This document shows, in pieces, positions 1 to 10,878 of a stretch of DNA of 64,000 nucleotides. Under the pieces are notes generated by a model. That model did not search any database. It was not told where the DNA came from and saw only the letters and a list, made by a program, of their open reading frames with translations. The stretch lies in NCBI GenBank assembly GCA_933207985.1, contig OW240917.1:117117300-117181299 (forward strand). The letters run 5' to 3'. The stretch is from Pelobates cultripes (Eukaryota > Chordata > Amphibia > Anura > Pelobatidae). Position 1 is the stretch's first letter. Each line of letters starts with the position of its first letter. The position numbers and the translations under genes were made by a program.

Positions 1-1
1 A

Positions 2-715
2 GTCTGTTCAGTGATCTCTTTTTTAAGAGGTGAACCTATGGCCTGGGCCCATTCCTTTTTGGAAAATGATGATCCCATATTGGATTCATTGGATGAGTTC
101 TTTGAAGCTATGTCTTTATTATATGAAGATCCTTTTAAACAAACTACTGCTGATTTAACCATCAGAACATTACACCAAAAGAATAGACCTGTTGAAGATT
201 ATATTGCAGAATTCAAAAGATGGGCTACAGAAACCCAATGGAATGACATTACTTTACGCAATCAATTCCGTCTCGGATTATCTGAAGCTGTGAAAGATGA
301 ACTCTCTCGTACAGAACTTCCTCCTACCTTAAATGCATTGATTCAACTGTCTATCAATATTGATAGACGTCTAAGAGAAAGAAAAGCTGAAAGGGTTCTT
401 ACTAATTCTACCTGGAGAAAACCTTTCACTACTCTAAAACTACCTGAAAAAATTCCTCCACAAACTGAACCTATGGAAGTAGGTATAATAAAAAGTCCTC
501 TTACTTCTGAAGAAAGAATAAGAAGGAGACAACTAAACTTATGTATGTATTGTGCTTCGAATGAACATCTAATTTCCGAATGTCCTCTACTGAAACATTC
601 AAAAGGTGGTAAGCTTCATTCATCTACCTCTATATTGAACGTTTTTCAAAAAGAAAAGCATCTACTTATTTTTCTATATCTCTCATATTACAGTGGGATA
701 CAAAAAGAATCGTGA
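2..715 (+). pseudogene. gag: Ty3/gypsy gag (5'-truncated by the window edge)
   Basis: The frame is open from base 2, so the true start lies outside the window; the first internal Met is at base 38 in the same frame. Residues about 10-125 have the helical, acidic/aromatic pattern of a retrotransposon capsid (Retrotrans_gag type), with a central FKRWATETQW-like segment and a basic tail. A single CCHC zinc knuckle follows (C-x2-C-x4-H-x4-C, about bases 541-590), which in this family binds template RNA. The frame ends in TGA at 713-715. The protease reading continues in the -1 frame without a stop for at least 70 bases upstream, so a one-base indel near the A-runs at 641-655 has probably split a single gag-pol ORF. 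A programmed -1 shift is a less likely alternative, because other frames of the element are also broken. Confidence 0.85.
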
Positions 716-2679
716 CTGAGGCCATCATTGATTCTGGTGCTAATGGAACTTTTCTTGATTTTTCTTTTGTTTCAAAAAATAAAATTCCTTGTGTTCAAAA
801 AACCAATTTTATTCCAATCAGAGTTATTGACGGTTCATTTATATCCTCAGGACCCATCAAAGATGAAACAATCCCTCTAAGAATGATTACCAACAACGTA
901 CATTTCGAATTCATTACATTTGATATTATTAAATCTCCACTTTATCCCGTCATTCTAGGAATTAATTGGTTAAAAAACCATGATCCTTTAATTAAGTGGT
1001 CTCCCTTCTCCATCTCCTTTGCTTCTGATTTCTGTAAAAAAACGTGCTTACAACACATTCCTATTCTCCAAACTACTGTAGAACCAGTTATACCTCCATT
1101 CTACTCCGACTTTGCAGATGTCTTTTGTAAAAAAGAAGCGGAAACACTTCCTCCTCATCGGCTATATGATTGCCCAATAGATCTCATACCCGGAGCTCCT
1201 ATTCCTTACGGTCATATTTATCCACTCTCTGAAAAGGAATTAGAAATTTTAAAAGAATATCTTAATGAAAATTTACGCAAAGGGTTCATCAGACCCTCGA
1301 CCTCTCCTGCTGCTTCTAGTATTTTCTTTGTGAAGAATAAAGACCAAACCATCCGTCCTATTATAGATTACAGAGCCTTAAATAAAATAACTATTAAAAA
1401 TCGTTATCCTCTTCCACTAATAAATGAATTAATTGAAAGGTTAAGAACTGCAACTATATTCACTAAACTCGACCTTCGAGGCGCATATAACCTCATTAGA
1501 ATAAAACAGGATGATGAATGGAAAACCGCCTTCCGGACAAGATATGGTCTCTACGAATATCTAGTGATGCCTTTCGGGCTCTGTAATGCCCCTGCAACAT
1601 TTCAACATTTTATCAATGATATCTTTAGAGATCTTCTGGATGTATGTGTTATTATCTACTTAGATGATATCTTAATATATTCTAACAATTTGGATGAACA
1701 TAGGAAACATGTTAGATGGGTTCTATCTAGACTGAGAACTCATAAATTATACGCTAAACCAGAAAAATGCCTTTTTGAGGTTACTGAATTCTCTTTTCTA
1801 GGATACATTATTTCACCTCATTCTTTGAAGATGGATAATTCCAAAATCAAATGTATTATTGATTGGCCTGCTCCTACTACTACAAAAGAATTACAACGTT
1901 TTCTTGGATTTGCAAACTTCTATAGAAAATTTATTAGAAACTATTCGGATGTATCACATCCTCTTAACCTCCTCAACAGTAGTAAACGTCCTTTTAATTG
2001 GAATAAAGATGCTCAAACAGCCTTCAACGAATTAAAAAAAAGATTTACAACTGCACCTATTCTACAACTACCTAATCCAACATTCCTATATGTTCTTGAA
2101 GTTGATGCATCAGATGCAGCCATCGGAGCAGTTCTTTCTCAACAAAAGACTCCACAAGATCCACTTCATCCAGTTGCCTTTTTTTCAAGATCCTTGAGCT
2201 CTGCTGAAAAAAATTATCCTATTGGTGAAAAAGAATTATTAAGTGTTAAAGCTGCCTTCGAAAATTGGCGTCATCTTCTAGAAGATACAAAACAACCTAT
2301 AATAGTTTATACTGACCATAAAAATCTTGAATATCTCTATACTAACAAAACCCTTACAGCTAGACAAGTTAGATGGAACCTATTTTTTAACCGATTTAAC
2401 TTCCAATTAATATACAGACCTGGAAATAGAAATAAAAAGGCTGACGCTCTTTCTCGAATTCCTTCTAAAACTACTACTGATGATTATCCTTCTACCAAAA
2501 TAATAGGAATCCTCTCTTCTCTTCATGATGACATAAAGAATTTGAATCAGAAGGATCTTGAACTTCCCAAAACACCTATACTAACAAAAAGGATGGTCTA
2601 TTTTATTTTAAAAATAGAATTTATATTCCTCCCATTCTTAGGAATAAATTACTTAAGATGGTTCATGATTCCCCCCTAG
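712..2679 (+). pseudogene. pol: Ty3/gypsy pol: protease, reverse transcriptase, RNase H
   Basis: The order of domains is typical of Ty3/gypsy. An aspartic protease DSGA motif lies at residues 7-10 of this frame. The reverse transcriptase has LDLRGAYN, the VMPFGLCNAPATFQ block and the catalytic YLDD at residues 316-319 (bases 1657-1668). RNase H follows with VDASD (Asp codon at 2104) and YTDHKNLEYL, then the KKADALSR connector. The enzyme set would copy element RNA into DNA in a cytoplasmic particle. The start at 712 is only the first GTG in the frame; the protease domain begins further upstream, in frame. The frame leaves the coding register near the A-run at 2586-2590, and integrase continues in the next frame. 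Catalytic motifs are intact, so decay is recent to moderate. Confidence 0.92.
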
Positions 2680-2987
2680 CTGGACATCCTGGAATAAAGA
2701 AAACACTTGAACTAACTTCACGATATTATTGGTGGCCTCGCCAGGATAGAACCATTGCATTATATGTCAAAACATGTCCTATCTGTCAAAGGTCTAAACC
2801 AGAACATAATCAACCTTTTGGATTACTACTTAACTTACCTATTCCAGAAAAACCTTGGCAATCCATTTCTATGGATTTTATCGTTGATCTTCCACCTTCT
2901 CAACATTTCACCACTATTCTTGTCGTTGTGGATCGCTTCACAAAAATGTCCCATTTCATTTCTTTAAAAAATTACCCTCCTCTGTAG
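2589..2987 (+). pseudogene. pol: Ty3/gypsy integrase, zinc-binding part and core start
   Basis: This frame picks up the coding register lost near 2588. It contains the HHCC zinc finger (two His in the first ten residues after the Met at 2658, CPIC about 35 residues later) and the YYWWP motif of gypsy integrases. It then enters the catalytic core at the MDFIVDLP Asp and VVDRFTKM. It terminates at TAG 2985-2987. The register shifts again at the A-run around 2966-2971 and continues in the following entry. Two frameshifts within 400 bases indicate an inactive copy. Confidence 0.88.
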
Positions 2988-3490
2988 AATTGTCTAAGGT
3001 CTTTATTGACAATATTGTGAAACTTCATGGTCTTCCTGAAGAAATTATTTCTGATAGGGGGACACAATTTACCTCCAAATTCTGGAAAGAGATGTGTCTC
3101 TCCCTTCAAATTCAACGCAAACTCTCTTCCGCTTATCATCCCCAAACTAATGGGCAAACAGAAAGGGTTAATCAATGTTTGGAACAATATCTTCGATGTT
3201 ATTGTTCATACCTCCAAGATGACTGGACCACATGGTTACCTATGGCCGAATTTTCTTACAATAATACCATTCATTCTAGTACGAAAATGACTCCTTTCTT
3301 CTCCAATATGGTTTTCATCCGTCTTCATTCCCCATCCAAACCATTACTTCATCCAATCCTACTGTTACATCAAAAAACGAATTTATGTCTTCTCTATTTC
3401 TCAAATTACGGGAGAATCTTCAACTCGCCCAAAATAACCAGAAAAAGTTTTTTGACAATAATAGAAGAATTCCCCCTCCTTACAAGGTAG
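2966..3490 (+). pseudogene. pol: Ty3/gypsy integrase catalytic core, remainder
   Basis: This frame carries the rest of the DDE core: the ISDRGTQFTS block with the second Asp, then the HPQTNGQTERVNQ block with the Glu. After the TPFF segment near 3300 the protein ceases to look like integrase. The family-like sequence moves to the frame of the next entry, so there is a further frameshift at about 3300-3310. Confidence 0.87.
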
Positions 3491-3912
3491 GGGATCTTGT
3501 CTGGCTCTCTTCAAGGAATATTACCACAAGCCGTCCTTCAAAGAAATTGAGCTCTCTTTTTCTTGGTCCCTTTCAAGTAATTACTATCATTAATGATAAC
3601 GTTGTTAAACTAAAACTTCCTCCAAGTTTTAAACTTCATCCAGTATTCCATGTCTCCTTACTTAAACCACACATCCCTGATCCTTTTTATAGAGAAATAG
3701 TAACATCTCCTGAACCTATCATTGTCCAAGGTGAAGAAGAATATGAAATTCACAAAATTTTGGATTCTCGTGTCCACCGTGGCTCCTTACAATACCTTAT
3801 CAGATGGAAAGGTTATGGAGTTGATGAAGACACTTGGGAAGATTCATCTAATGTACATGCTAGGAGGTTAGTTACTGCCTTTCACAAACGCTACCCCTCC
3901 AAACCGAAATAG
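3385..3912 (+). pseudogene. pol: Integrase C-terminal domain with chromodomain (chromovirus)
   Basis: The frame covers the GPY/F-like module (VGDLVWLSS, LGPFQVI, LHPVFHVSLLKP). It ends in a chromodomain at residues about 118-160, recognised by YEIHKILDSR, YLIRWKGYG and DTWED. The chromodomain places the element in the chromovirus branch of Ty3/gypsy; in that branch the domain directs integration toward marked chromatin. The stop is TAG at 3910-3912, only 34 bases before the probable LTR. The ATG at 3385 is not a real start, because the domain reading enters from upstream. Confidence 0.9.
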
Positions 3913-3935
3913 TGCACCCAGAGGATGCCCCATGG

Positions 3936-4765
3936 GAAGGGGGTACTGTCAGGTATAGCATGGCATGTAATTCATCGCCGGAACCCACTTCCGGGTTCAC
4001 GGCGCTCAGCCCCGCCCCTTTCTCTGACGCGGTCCCTCCACGATACTTAGGAGGACCGCGCCAGATTCAAAGGGCTGGATTATTCGCACAGGTGCTGCAT
4101 GAAGATCAGATGCTCTACTTTTGATCCTACCTGCTCCACTTCTATACCTCGGCTAGTAAACGGATTTCTACCTTCTCCACTTCTCGACCTCGGCTTGTAA
4201 ACGGATTTCTACCTGCTCCACTTCTATACCTCGGCTAGTAAACGGATTTCTACCTTCTCCACTTCTCGACCTCGGCTTGTAAACGGATTTCTACCTTCTC
4301 CACTCCTAGACCTCGGCTTGTAACTCTGAATTCTACCTTCTCCACTCCCAGACCTCGGCTTGTTAAAACGGACTTCCCCACTCTCCACTCCTAGTTCTCA
4401 GCTTGTTGAAACGGACTTCTAATTTCTCCTTCATTGGGTGAATTAACCCTTCCAGTACCAGAACTGCCTTTAAGTTAAGTAATACTTTTACCAAACAAGT
4501 CAATTCCTATTATTTATATTACACAGTATCTAAAACTCACTAAAGTGTCACTTTGTCTAATTATTCCTCTTACTCATAAGGGATTGCTACAAAGCCTAAT
4601 TTACCTTCATGGATATTTAAAGGTACAGTGACCATTGTTTCATACCAATATAAAAGGAGGTGAACCTTATTGTTGTTGCAACCAAGAAATGCTGCAGTTG
4701 AGTTCCAATTAAAGAAATATTACAAAATAAGTATTACAGGGGCTTACTGAACCAAGTACCACACA
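3936..4765 (+). repeat. Polypurine tract and 3' LTR of the gypsy element
   Basis: A purine-rich tract GGGAAGGGGG just after the pol stop is followed by TGTCAGG at 3947, the usual PPT-to-LTR junction of Ty3/gypsy elements. The LTR body includes the tandem repeat at 4126-4430 and AT-rich sequence with a TATAAAA at about 4650. The 3' boundary is uncertain, because the 5' LTR lies outside the window and cannot be aligned; I place it near 4765. Nothing else is encoded here. Confidence 0.6.
4126..4430 (+). repeat. About 40-bp tandem repeat inside the gypsy LTR
   Basis: Seven or so units share the core CTCCACTTCT, CCTCGGCT and TGTAAACGGA. Two unit variants alternate in the first half (CTATACCTCGGCTAG versus CTCGACCTCGGCTTG), giving an 80-bp higher-order period. 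The last units are degenerate. Tandem blocks in U3 often arise from promoter or enhancer amplification; that role is inference. Confidence 0.85.
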
Positions 4766-5830
4766 GGCGGACCACCCAGAAGTGGAAGTGTGCCATCAAT
4801 TTACCTCCCAGGCTGGAAGGCTGCTGTAGGTAAATTACCGACCGCTGGGTGGCCGCCGTTCGTTCAAACGAACATGTGGCCATCTTTGTTCAGGCGAACG
4901 CAGTCAGCGGTGTGTGCAGCCAAATCCATGGAACTGAAATCGGCTACACATTTGAATGAACACCGCTGACCCTTACCTTCTCCTCCACTCAGTTTTCAGC
5001 CGTGGCGTCTAAGTCCAGTTTGGCGATTTGAACATACAGTGAGAATAAGCTATTTGCACGAACGGTGCCCCATTCGTGCATGCGAATAGGACTTAGTCAT
5101 TTTTTCAGTGTAAAATTGACCGACCGCACAGCCCAAATCTATGAAACTGTTTTGGGCAGGAAAATGTGCTTGCGGTCGGTCACAAAGAACTTCCGACTAA
5201 CTTTTTAACTACTGGAGGGATTTGTATGATTTTTGAGAGTGTTCATATTTGAAGTATGCTGAGTAATAATATGTGATTTTTATGGAGATTGGATGTATAG
5301 TTTTAAAGTTATAGTACATGTGTAAAAAGTATATTTTTCCTGCCTGTGATAATTACATTAACCCATTGTGTACAGTAATTGTGTTTTACTGTATATTACG
5401 TGTTTTATTGCTTGTTTTACAAAACCCTGTGGGTGGTACTGTATGTGTAAAACGTGCATAAAAGAAGGCCCTTTGTGGCTGACTAAATCAGAACTACTTG
5501 ACCCTCTAACTCGCAGCCTCGACTCGTGTTTGTAGGGAACAGCTATAATCACTACAGGGATTGCTATGCTCTTCATACTCCCTTAGCTACTGAGCTCTTG
5601 TAAGAGCTCTTGTTTCTGATCCTGCTTCGCTCTACAGAAGGAAGAGGTTCACTCACTGGAATCTGGAGCCTGGTCATTGGTCCAGGGCGGATTGCAGCTG
5701 GCGAGATCCAAGCCCAGCAGCCGCGGTTCATGAAGTCTGCAGTAGTTATGGTATCTACGGTGCTGATGGTCCTTTGGTGAGTGCTAGGTGCATCCTTTCT
5801 ATGGTCCAACTTTCAGCGAGCCTGGAGGCA
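4740..5830 (+). repeat. LTR-like segment related to the LTR at 36460-37986
   Basis: Bases about 5215-5560 match 37170-37520 with many small differences. Shared landmarks in the same order are TTTGTATGATTTT, GCCTGTGATAATTACATTA, CCCATTGTGTA, AAAACCCTGTGGGTGGTAC and CTTGACCCTC. The upstream part (4790-5190) is rich in inverted repeats, for example GACCGACCGCA with TGCGGTCGGTC at 5109-5180, and has CGAAC-type boxes. GCATAAAAG near 5456 could be a TATA box. Bases 5560-5780 also match the reverse complement of 12190-12480, so the two loci belong to one family. I could not fix the ends. Confidence 0.6.
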
Positions 5831-5937
5831 ACCGTAATGAGATTGTTATCCTGCTTAGACGTACCAGCTTGGGGTTGCTTTCAGCGGTCATTTGAGGGGA
5901 TTCTTACTACTCATGGCCAAGGCCTAGCAAGCGTTGT

Positions 5938-6930
5938 GGTAGGGTGAGGCGGCAGCTCTCCCAGCTGGACACATGCTGCCTAATGGAACCGAAGCCCCGC
6001 AATCCCCCCATGGACCAGCGTGGGGAGATCCTGGTCCCCAACCTGAGGGCTGCTTACCTCTGTGGGTGACCTGTGGTGCTGCCGCAATGGTGCTCCTGCT
6101 GCATCCAAAATGGCAGAGGCCGAGTGTGCCTTGACAAGCATAAAGGAAGGGCCCAGAATGCTTCTCCGGCTGGACGGCCTTTTTGAATCCTTCTGGCAGA
6201 AACTGCAGCCTCCCACATAACGTCCGGTATAAATCTTACCTGCACAGCCCATACGACGTCCCCGTGCTTGATTCATGGCTACAGGACCTGCAGTGACCCA
6301 CCTCCGGCGGCCAGAAGAGAAAGGCACGCAGGCACCCACCGAAATGGAGACAGGGAATCCTTGGGAAGGCTGCGGCACGAAAGGATCTGTGGCACATCAA
6401 ACAAAGCCAGACCGACCATCAGGCATACTTGGCACCTGGGCCTCTGGCGCTGCGCCTACAGACTGGCGATCTGAGTCGTGACTGTATCATATCCACAATG
6501 GGAATAGGCTGAACACCTTGTCTAGTCACTCACTGGCACTGCTTGTTAACCCGTGGCCTACAGATCACTAATGCAACATGACACATGTCTCTTCCATTTA
6601 ACCTTGTTATATTCTGAAGCCTGATCCCCTAAAGCGATGCCACCCCTTTAGGGGATCTCTACCGATAAGTCATGCATGTCTAGCTAGTCTACTAACCTGT
6701 TTCTATTATGCATTATTCATGTATACCAAACCTGTTATTTTTATTATCTAAAAAAAAAAAGAGTCTACATTACTAAGGAGTTACCTCTAATATGTCTATT
6801 GCCAATGACGTAGTAGTACCCTTTCATGTCTTATAAGCTTGTATATGTATGCATACCAATGCTCTAACTCCTACTTGCTTATATAGTAACTTGCAATAGC
6901 CTTAATAAAACACAGATTGAAAAAAAAAAC
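5938..6930 (+). repeat. Probable LINE-like fragment with poly(A) tail
   Basis: A GC-rich coding-like stretch is followed by an AT-rich tail containing AATAAA at about 6903 and a terminal run of ten A at 6919-6928, the layout of a LINE 3' end. A short frame from the ATG near 6111 reads like the start of a LINE ORF1 but stops after about 37 codons. I cannot name the family. An alternative is an unrelated processed sequence. Confidence 0.35.
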
Positions 6931-7923
6931 ATGCTGAGTTGCAGATATATTTTTCCCAATTACATTATGGCTTAAAATGTAAAATGCGCAATCAGTTACT
7001 GTGAATTCATAGTTTAGTGGATAACCCTGTATATTGTTTCTGCATGGGTTCTTATGGTTACTGTTTGAGGAATCAACTGATTATTTTGTAATAGTGCTTT
7101 CATTATAAATCTCAGTCATTTATTTCCAATTTAAATCCAAGGTGTTGATAACTGTGACCTACAACAGATTCCATTTTAAAAAGTTGACTGTTTTAAGATG
7201 TATTAATAGGTGCAATTCTCATCCTTGATTTCCATAAATGTATTTTGAGACACATTCCATTGGAATTTAATTCATTTTTGCACTTAAGGTTTCAGGACAC
7301 ATTTATATTTGCATGACGTAACTGTTCTGGGTGGCTTGAGGTTTTGTGGTTTGGAAGGTTTTACAGGATTTCAGTTTTAAAACTAGGAAAGAAATACACT
7401 TGCAGATGATGTGCTTGTCTGGCTAACGACTTGATAGGATTGAGACAAGAATAGGATACAGGGGAAAATAGCCTTTTTTCCCCAAAAGATTATTTCCATT
7501 ATGCTCAAAAACAGATCTGCATGTGATATATAATAATATAGTGTGTACAGCATACCGAGATTGTAAAACCATTAATACAATGTATATATTTGTGAAATGG
7601 AACACACAATAAAATGAACAGAATGATATATTTATGCAATTAGAAAAGTATGGCCCCTTATGGCCACCCACACAATCTCATTTGCATGTATGGTACATTC
7701 TCAAATGTATTCCTATAAATCGTTAGGACACCATCAAATTCACCAGCCAAACCCCAAGACTAGTAGATAAGGGCAAACCAGCAGGGGTAAAGTGTCACAA
7801 ATAGCCACCTGTTTTTATTTTCACAAACTTCTTCAGGGAATGCAAAGCTCAGTTAAGAGTACAACTTAGAGGTCTATGGAGCATCATGTGAGACCTCAGG
7901 GTGCACAGGATATCCTCTAAATC
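6931..7923. other. No recognisable feature
   Basis: AT-rich sequence. The small ORFs here show no conserved motif, and I see no clear repeat structure. Confidence 0.5.
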
Positions 7924-8005
7924 AGGGGTGCCCAAATTGAGAGGATTTAGCTTCATGGGAGTTGTAGTTCTACAACATCTGGGGATCTACCTTTTGGGCA
8001 CCCCT
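7924..8005. mobile_element. Hairpin MITE, 82 bp
   Basis: The ends AGGGGTGCCCAAA and TTTGGGCACCCCT are inverted repeats, and the interior carries the CATGGGAGTTGTAGTTCTAC and ACATCTGGGGATCTACC blocks. A second copy of the family lies at 10302-10399 and a fragment at about 42703-42737. A related partial hairpin follows at 8020-8130, with CTACAGCTTC, GCATGATGGTAGTTGTAG and TTTTGGGCACCA. No protein is encoded. Confidence 0.75.
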
Positions 8006-8135
8006 GTTCTAGATTGTAAGCCCAGATGTTTTAAAACTACAGCTTCGATGATGCTTTGCCATTCTAAAGCATTTTAAAGGCATGCAAAGCATGATGGTAG
8101 TTGTAGGTCTACAACATCTTTTGGGCACCACAACA

Positions 8136-9180
8136 TGTAAGAAGAAGTCTAATATGTCCAGCTGTTGCTAAAGATGGCTAAAAAAAATTGACTAAAGTCC
8201 ATTATGGAAACTCTGTCTTGTGGCAACTCTTTTCACTTTGGGTTTCGTGATAAGCCTTTCTCTTATGATATCTTTTGATTGTTTTGTAATTTCTATGACA
8301 TTCCAATGCAATTAGTTTACTTTTTTAAAAGCTCTTTCACATGAATAAATACTAAAAGGGAAATGTGTTCATAGAGGACCAACATGCAGTAAAATAGGAT
8401 AATGTAAAATATCTTTAGAAATACACAAGCATAGCGATAATGATCTAAAACAGGAATTATTGTGTTAGGGCTCTCAAAAACCTAATTATACACAGGAACG
8501 ACTATGAAACATAATCTAATAGCCATTTTCTTTGCTCACATTTTACATACATTATTGACCTGAAAGGAGTAGATCAAAGAGGTTAGTATTTCCATTTCTT
8601 CAATTTTCATATTTTTCATAGAAAATGCCAATGCCATTTATGCTGTGAATTAGAAACTTTGTACTGATATTCCCTGTGTAACTGGGACTGTGTAATATCC
8701 TGGGGAGTAATGAGGCGGGAGTTGTTTAAAGTCACCTTACCCCTTAATTAAAACAAATGCAGCTTTGTGGATTCAGATGCTTTAGCTAACTGAAACTGAC
8801 ACTGTTTATTGATCTCATTGTGATGCAAATTGAAAGCTTCCCCTGCAGGCAGCCCAGATTATAGCAAAGCCAGGCTGGTGCATCTATATTAGCGTCAATA
8901 TCCATGGAAGGATATAATACTGTCAGAGCAGATAGTGGAAGCCGACGGCTGAAAAGGGATTTAAGAGCAAAGATCACAGTCGTATATACTATGTATCATC
9001 CAAGTTTTTTCCTTGATACAAATATAAAGGCACATATAGGTAAACCTATAGCGATTTCACCAGAGGTATACGTGAAAGGGAAAAACCCAACAAACCCTCT
9101 AAAAATCCCTAATACATAAGAGGAAAAACACATAAAAATTGAAAAAATATACATAAAGGAACAAAAGAAAATAAGAGGCA
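8136..9180. other. No recognisable feature
   Basis: AT-rich sequence without convincing ORFs or clear repeat ends. Confidence 0.5.

Positions 9181-9183
<3 letters not shown>

Positions 9184-9211
<28 letters not shown>
9184..9211. repeat. (GA)n microsatellite
   Basis: About 14 uninterrupted GA dinucleotides. Confidence 0.98.
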
Positions 9212-9215
<4 letters not shown>

Positions 9216-9301
9216 TAGACGTGGGTAAAGGTGAGAAATCTCTCTACCTTTTAGAGACCTGGAGTGGATCCACAGCCTGGGGTCCAGTGGGTTGCCGCAA
9301 A

Positions 9302-9613
9302 CAAAACAGTTGACCAGCAGGAGAGAAGTGCACAGCACTCCTCTCCTGACAGTCATTTACTGTAGTGTGGCTGAGCGCCAGTACCTCCGCAGCCCGGCGC
9401 ACGAGGAGAGGATGCGCAAGTGAGCTCTGATCCAGATCCGTATTTCCTGTATAGCTTCCTCATGTGGCCTGTAGAGGTCCTGGAAGCTGAAATATGATGA
9501 AATACGGATCTGGATCAGAGCTCACTTGCGCATCCTCTCCTCGTGCGCCGGACTGTGGAGGTACTGGCGCTCAGCCACGCTACAGTGGCTCCTGCTGGTC
9601 AACTGTTTTTTTT
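9302..9613. repeat. Foldback element, arms about 110-150 bp
   Basis: The left arm (9304-9449) and right arm (9500-9613) are reverse complements, with shared blocks ACAGTTGACCAGCAGGAG, GGCTGAGCGCCAGTACCTCC, CGGCGCACGAGGAGAGGATG and CAGATCCGTATTTC. The left arm has about 35 extra bases near 9332-9366, and the loop is about 50 bases. The right side continues to GCGCCGGCCCTG at 9669-9680, which resembles the hAT ends seen elsewhere in the window, so this may be part of a decayed hAT element. Confidence 0.8.
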
Positions 9614-10301
9614 GTGCCCCCCGAGCCGGAGCGCCCTAAGGTGGCGGCCTGTGCCGCTTTATGGTAGCGCCGGCCCTGATAACATGTTCTCATTGCATAG
9701 ATTTGGTGCAAGAAGTTACCATGTTATTGTTTCCCAGCACACAATTGCAGCTATAAAACTACTCATTCTCCCTCTTATGTCAAAGTAGTAAGCATTCAAA
9801 TCACAAAAAACATGGGCATACTGCATGTACAATGTAGGTAGGTACCAGCGAGGGATGATTTGCTTGCAGTATATATCAGTAAATTACCAAGTATAGATAG
9901 TAATGTACAGAGATAGAGCTACATGCCATAGAGCTCTAGGTGAAGAATTATTTCAGGACTCCGTTTGCTCTTACCTGATGTTGATTTTTAGACATTAAGA
10001 GTGCTAGAACACTAGATGGGACCCAAAATATGGTACTTATTCATGTAATTTAAGTAACGAATTGCAGTTAGTTGACAAATGGAAAAAAATGTTCCAAGAA
10101 TGTTCCAATTTGTCTTTTTTAATTTATCACAAATTTTCAGTTTACTAAATATATCCTTTGGAAAAATAATGTCAGAAGAAATATAATTAGACTGATTGTA
10201 GGGTAGAGATGGGAAAATATGAGCTATAGGGACAATGAAATAAAGTGGAGAAGCAAAGCAATTCTTTAACAGGCCTATGGGTGACTGCTATCCTCTAGAG
10301 A

Positions 10302-10399
10302 AGGGGTGCCCAAAAGTTAGATCCCCAGATGTTTTAAACTACAGCTTCATGGGAGTTGTAGTTCTACAACATCTGGGGATCTACCTTTTAGGCACCCCT
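10302..10399. mobile_element. Hairpin MITE, second copy
   Basis: It has the same AGGGGTGCCCAAA and GGCACCCCT inverted ends and the same ACATCTGGGGATCTACC interior as the element at 7924-8005. Here both inner arms are preserved (GATCCCCAGATGTT versus AACATCTGGGGATC), so the whole unit folds as a hairpin. Confidence 0.85.
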
Positions 10400-10570
10400 A
10401 TTCTAGATTGTAAACCCGTTTGAGCAGGGTCCTCATCAACCCGTAACATTTTGTGATTGTCTCATTTATTGTTACATTTCTCCCTATATAATATTGTAAA
10501 GCTCTGGTGAATAAGTTGGCGCTATATAAATACAGATCTTAAAAATATTAATAATAATAACAATAATAAA
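10400..10570 (+). repeat. Dispersed-repeat tail ending in GGCGCTATATAAAT and (AAT)n
   Basis: The sequence TTCTAGATTGTAAACCC, GAGCAGGGTCCTC, GGCGCTATATAAATA and a terminal AATAATAATAA run is a pattern I remember as very frequent in frog DNA. Its shape, a conserved body ending in a short tandem tail, fits a SINE or the 3' end of a LINE. The family name is not certain. Confidence 0.5.
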
Positions 10571-10833
10571 ACTCAAAAAGAGGACAGGTGAGATTACAAC
10601 AGGCTGAAGATTATTTGGTTTCCTTTAAGATTGATCTACAATGTATATTAATTCTGACGAATTATTTTATATTAATTATAAAATATATTCTCCTATCCAC
10701 CTCTGAGTCAGTGATCCTTAGCTGTGAAATCATAGTGATATAATTCTGTGATGTCATAAGGGTAACTGCTGCTATGAGTGCTTGAACATTCTATTTCCCC
10801 CAGACATACCTGGAGCTCATATGTCTGGGGGAA

Positions 10834-10835
<2 letters not shown>

Positions 10836-10862
<27 letters not shown>
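10836..10862. repeat. (TA)n microsatellite
   Basis: Simple TA run at the left edge of the Tc1-like relic. Confidence 0.95.
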
Positions 10863-10867
<5 letters not shown>

Positions 10868-10878
10868 ATATATATTTA

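Noticed and set aside
4740..5830. Second LTR of the gypsy element at the start
   Set aside because: It does not match the 3947 LTR. It matches other LTR-like loci (12165-12790, 36460-37986), so it is a different family.
5358..6481. Several short ORFs on both strands
   Set aside because: They lie in LTR-like and LINE-like repeats and have no conserved domain. The frame near 6111 was kept only as weak evidence for a LINE fragment.
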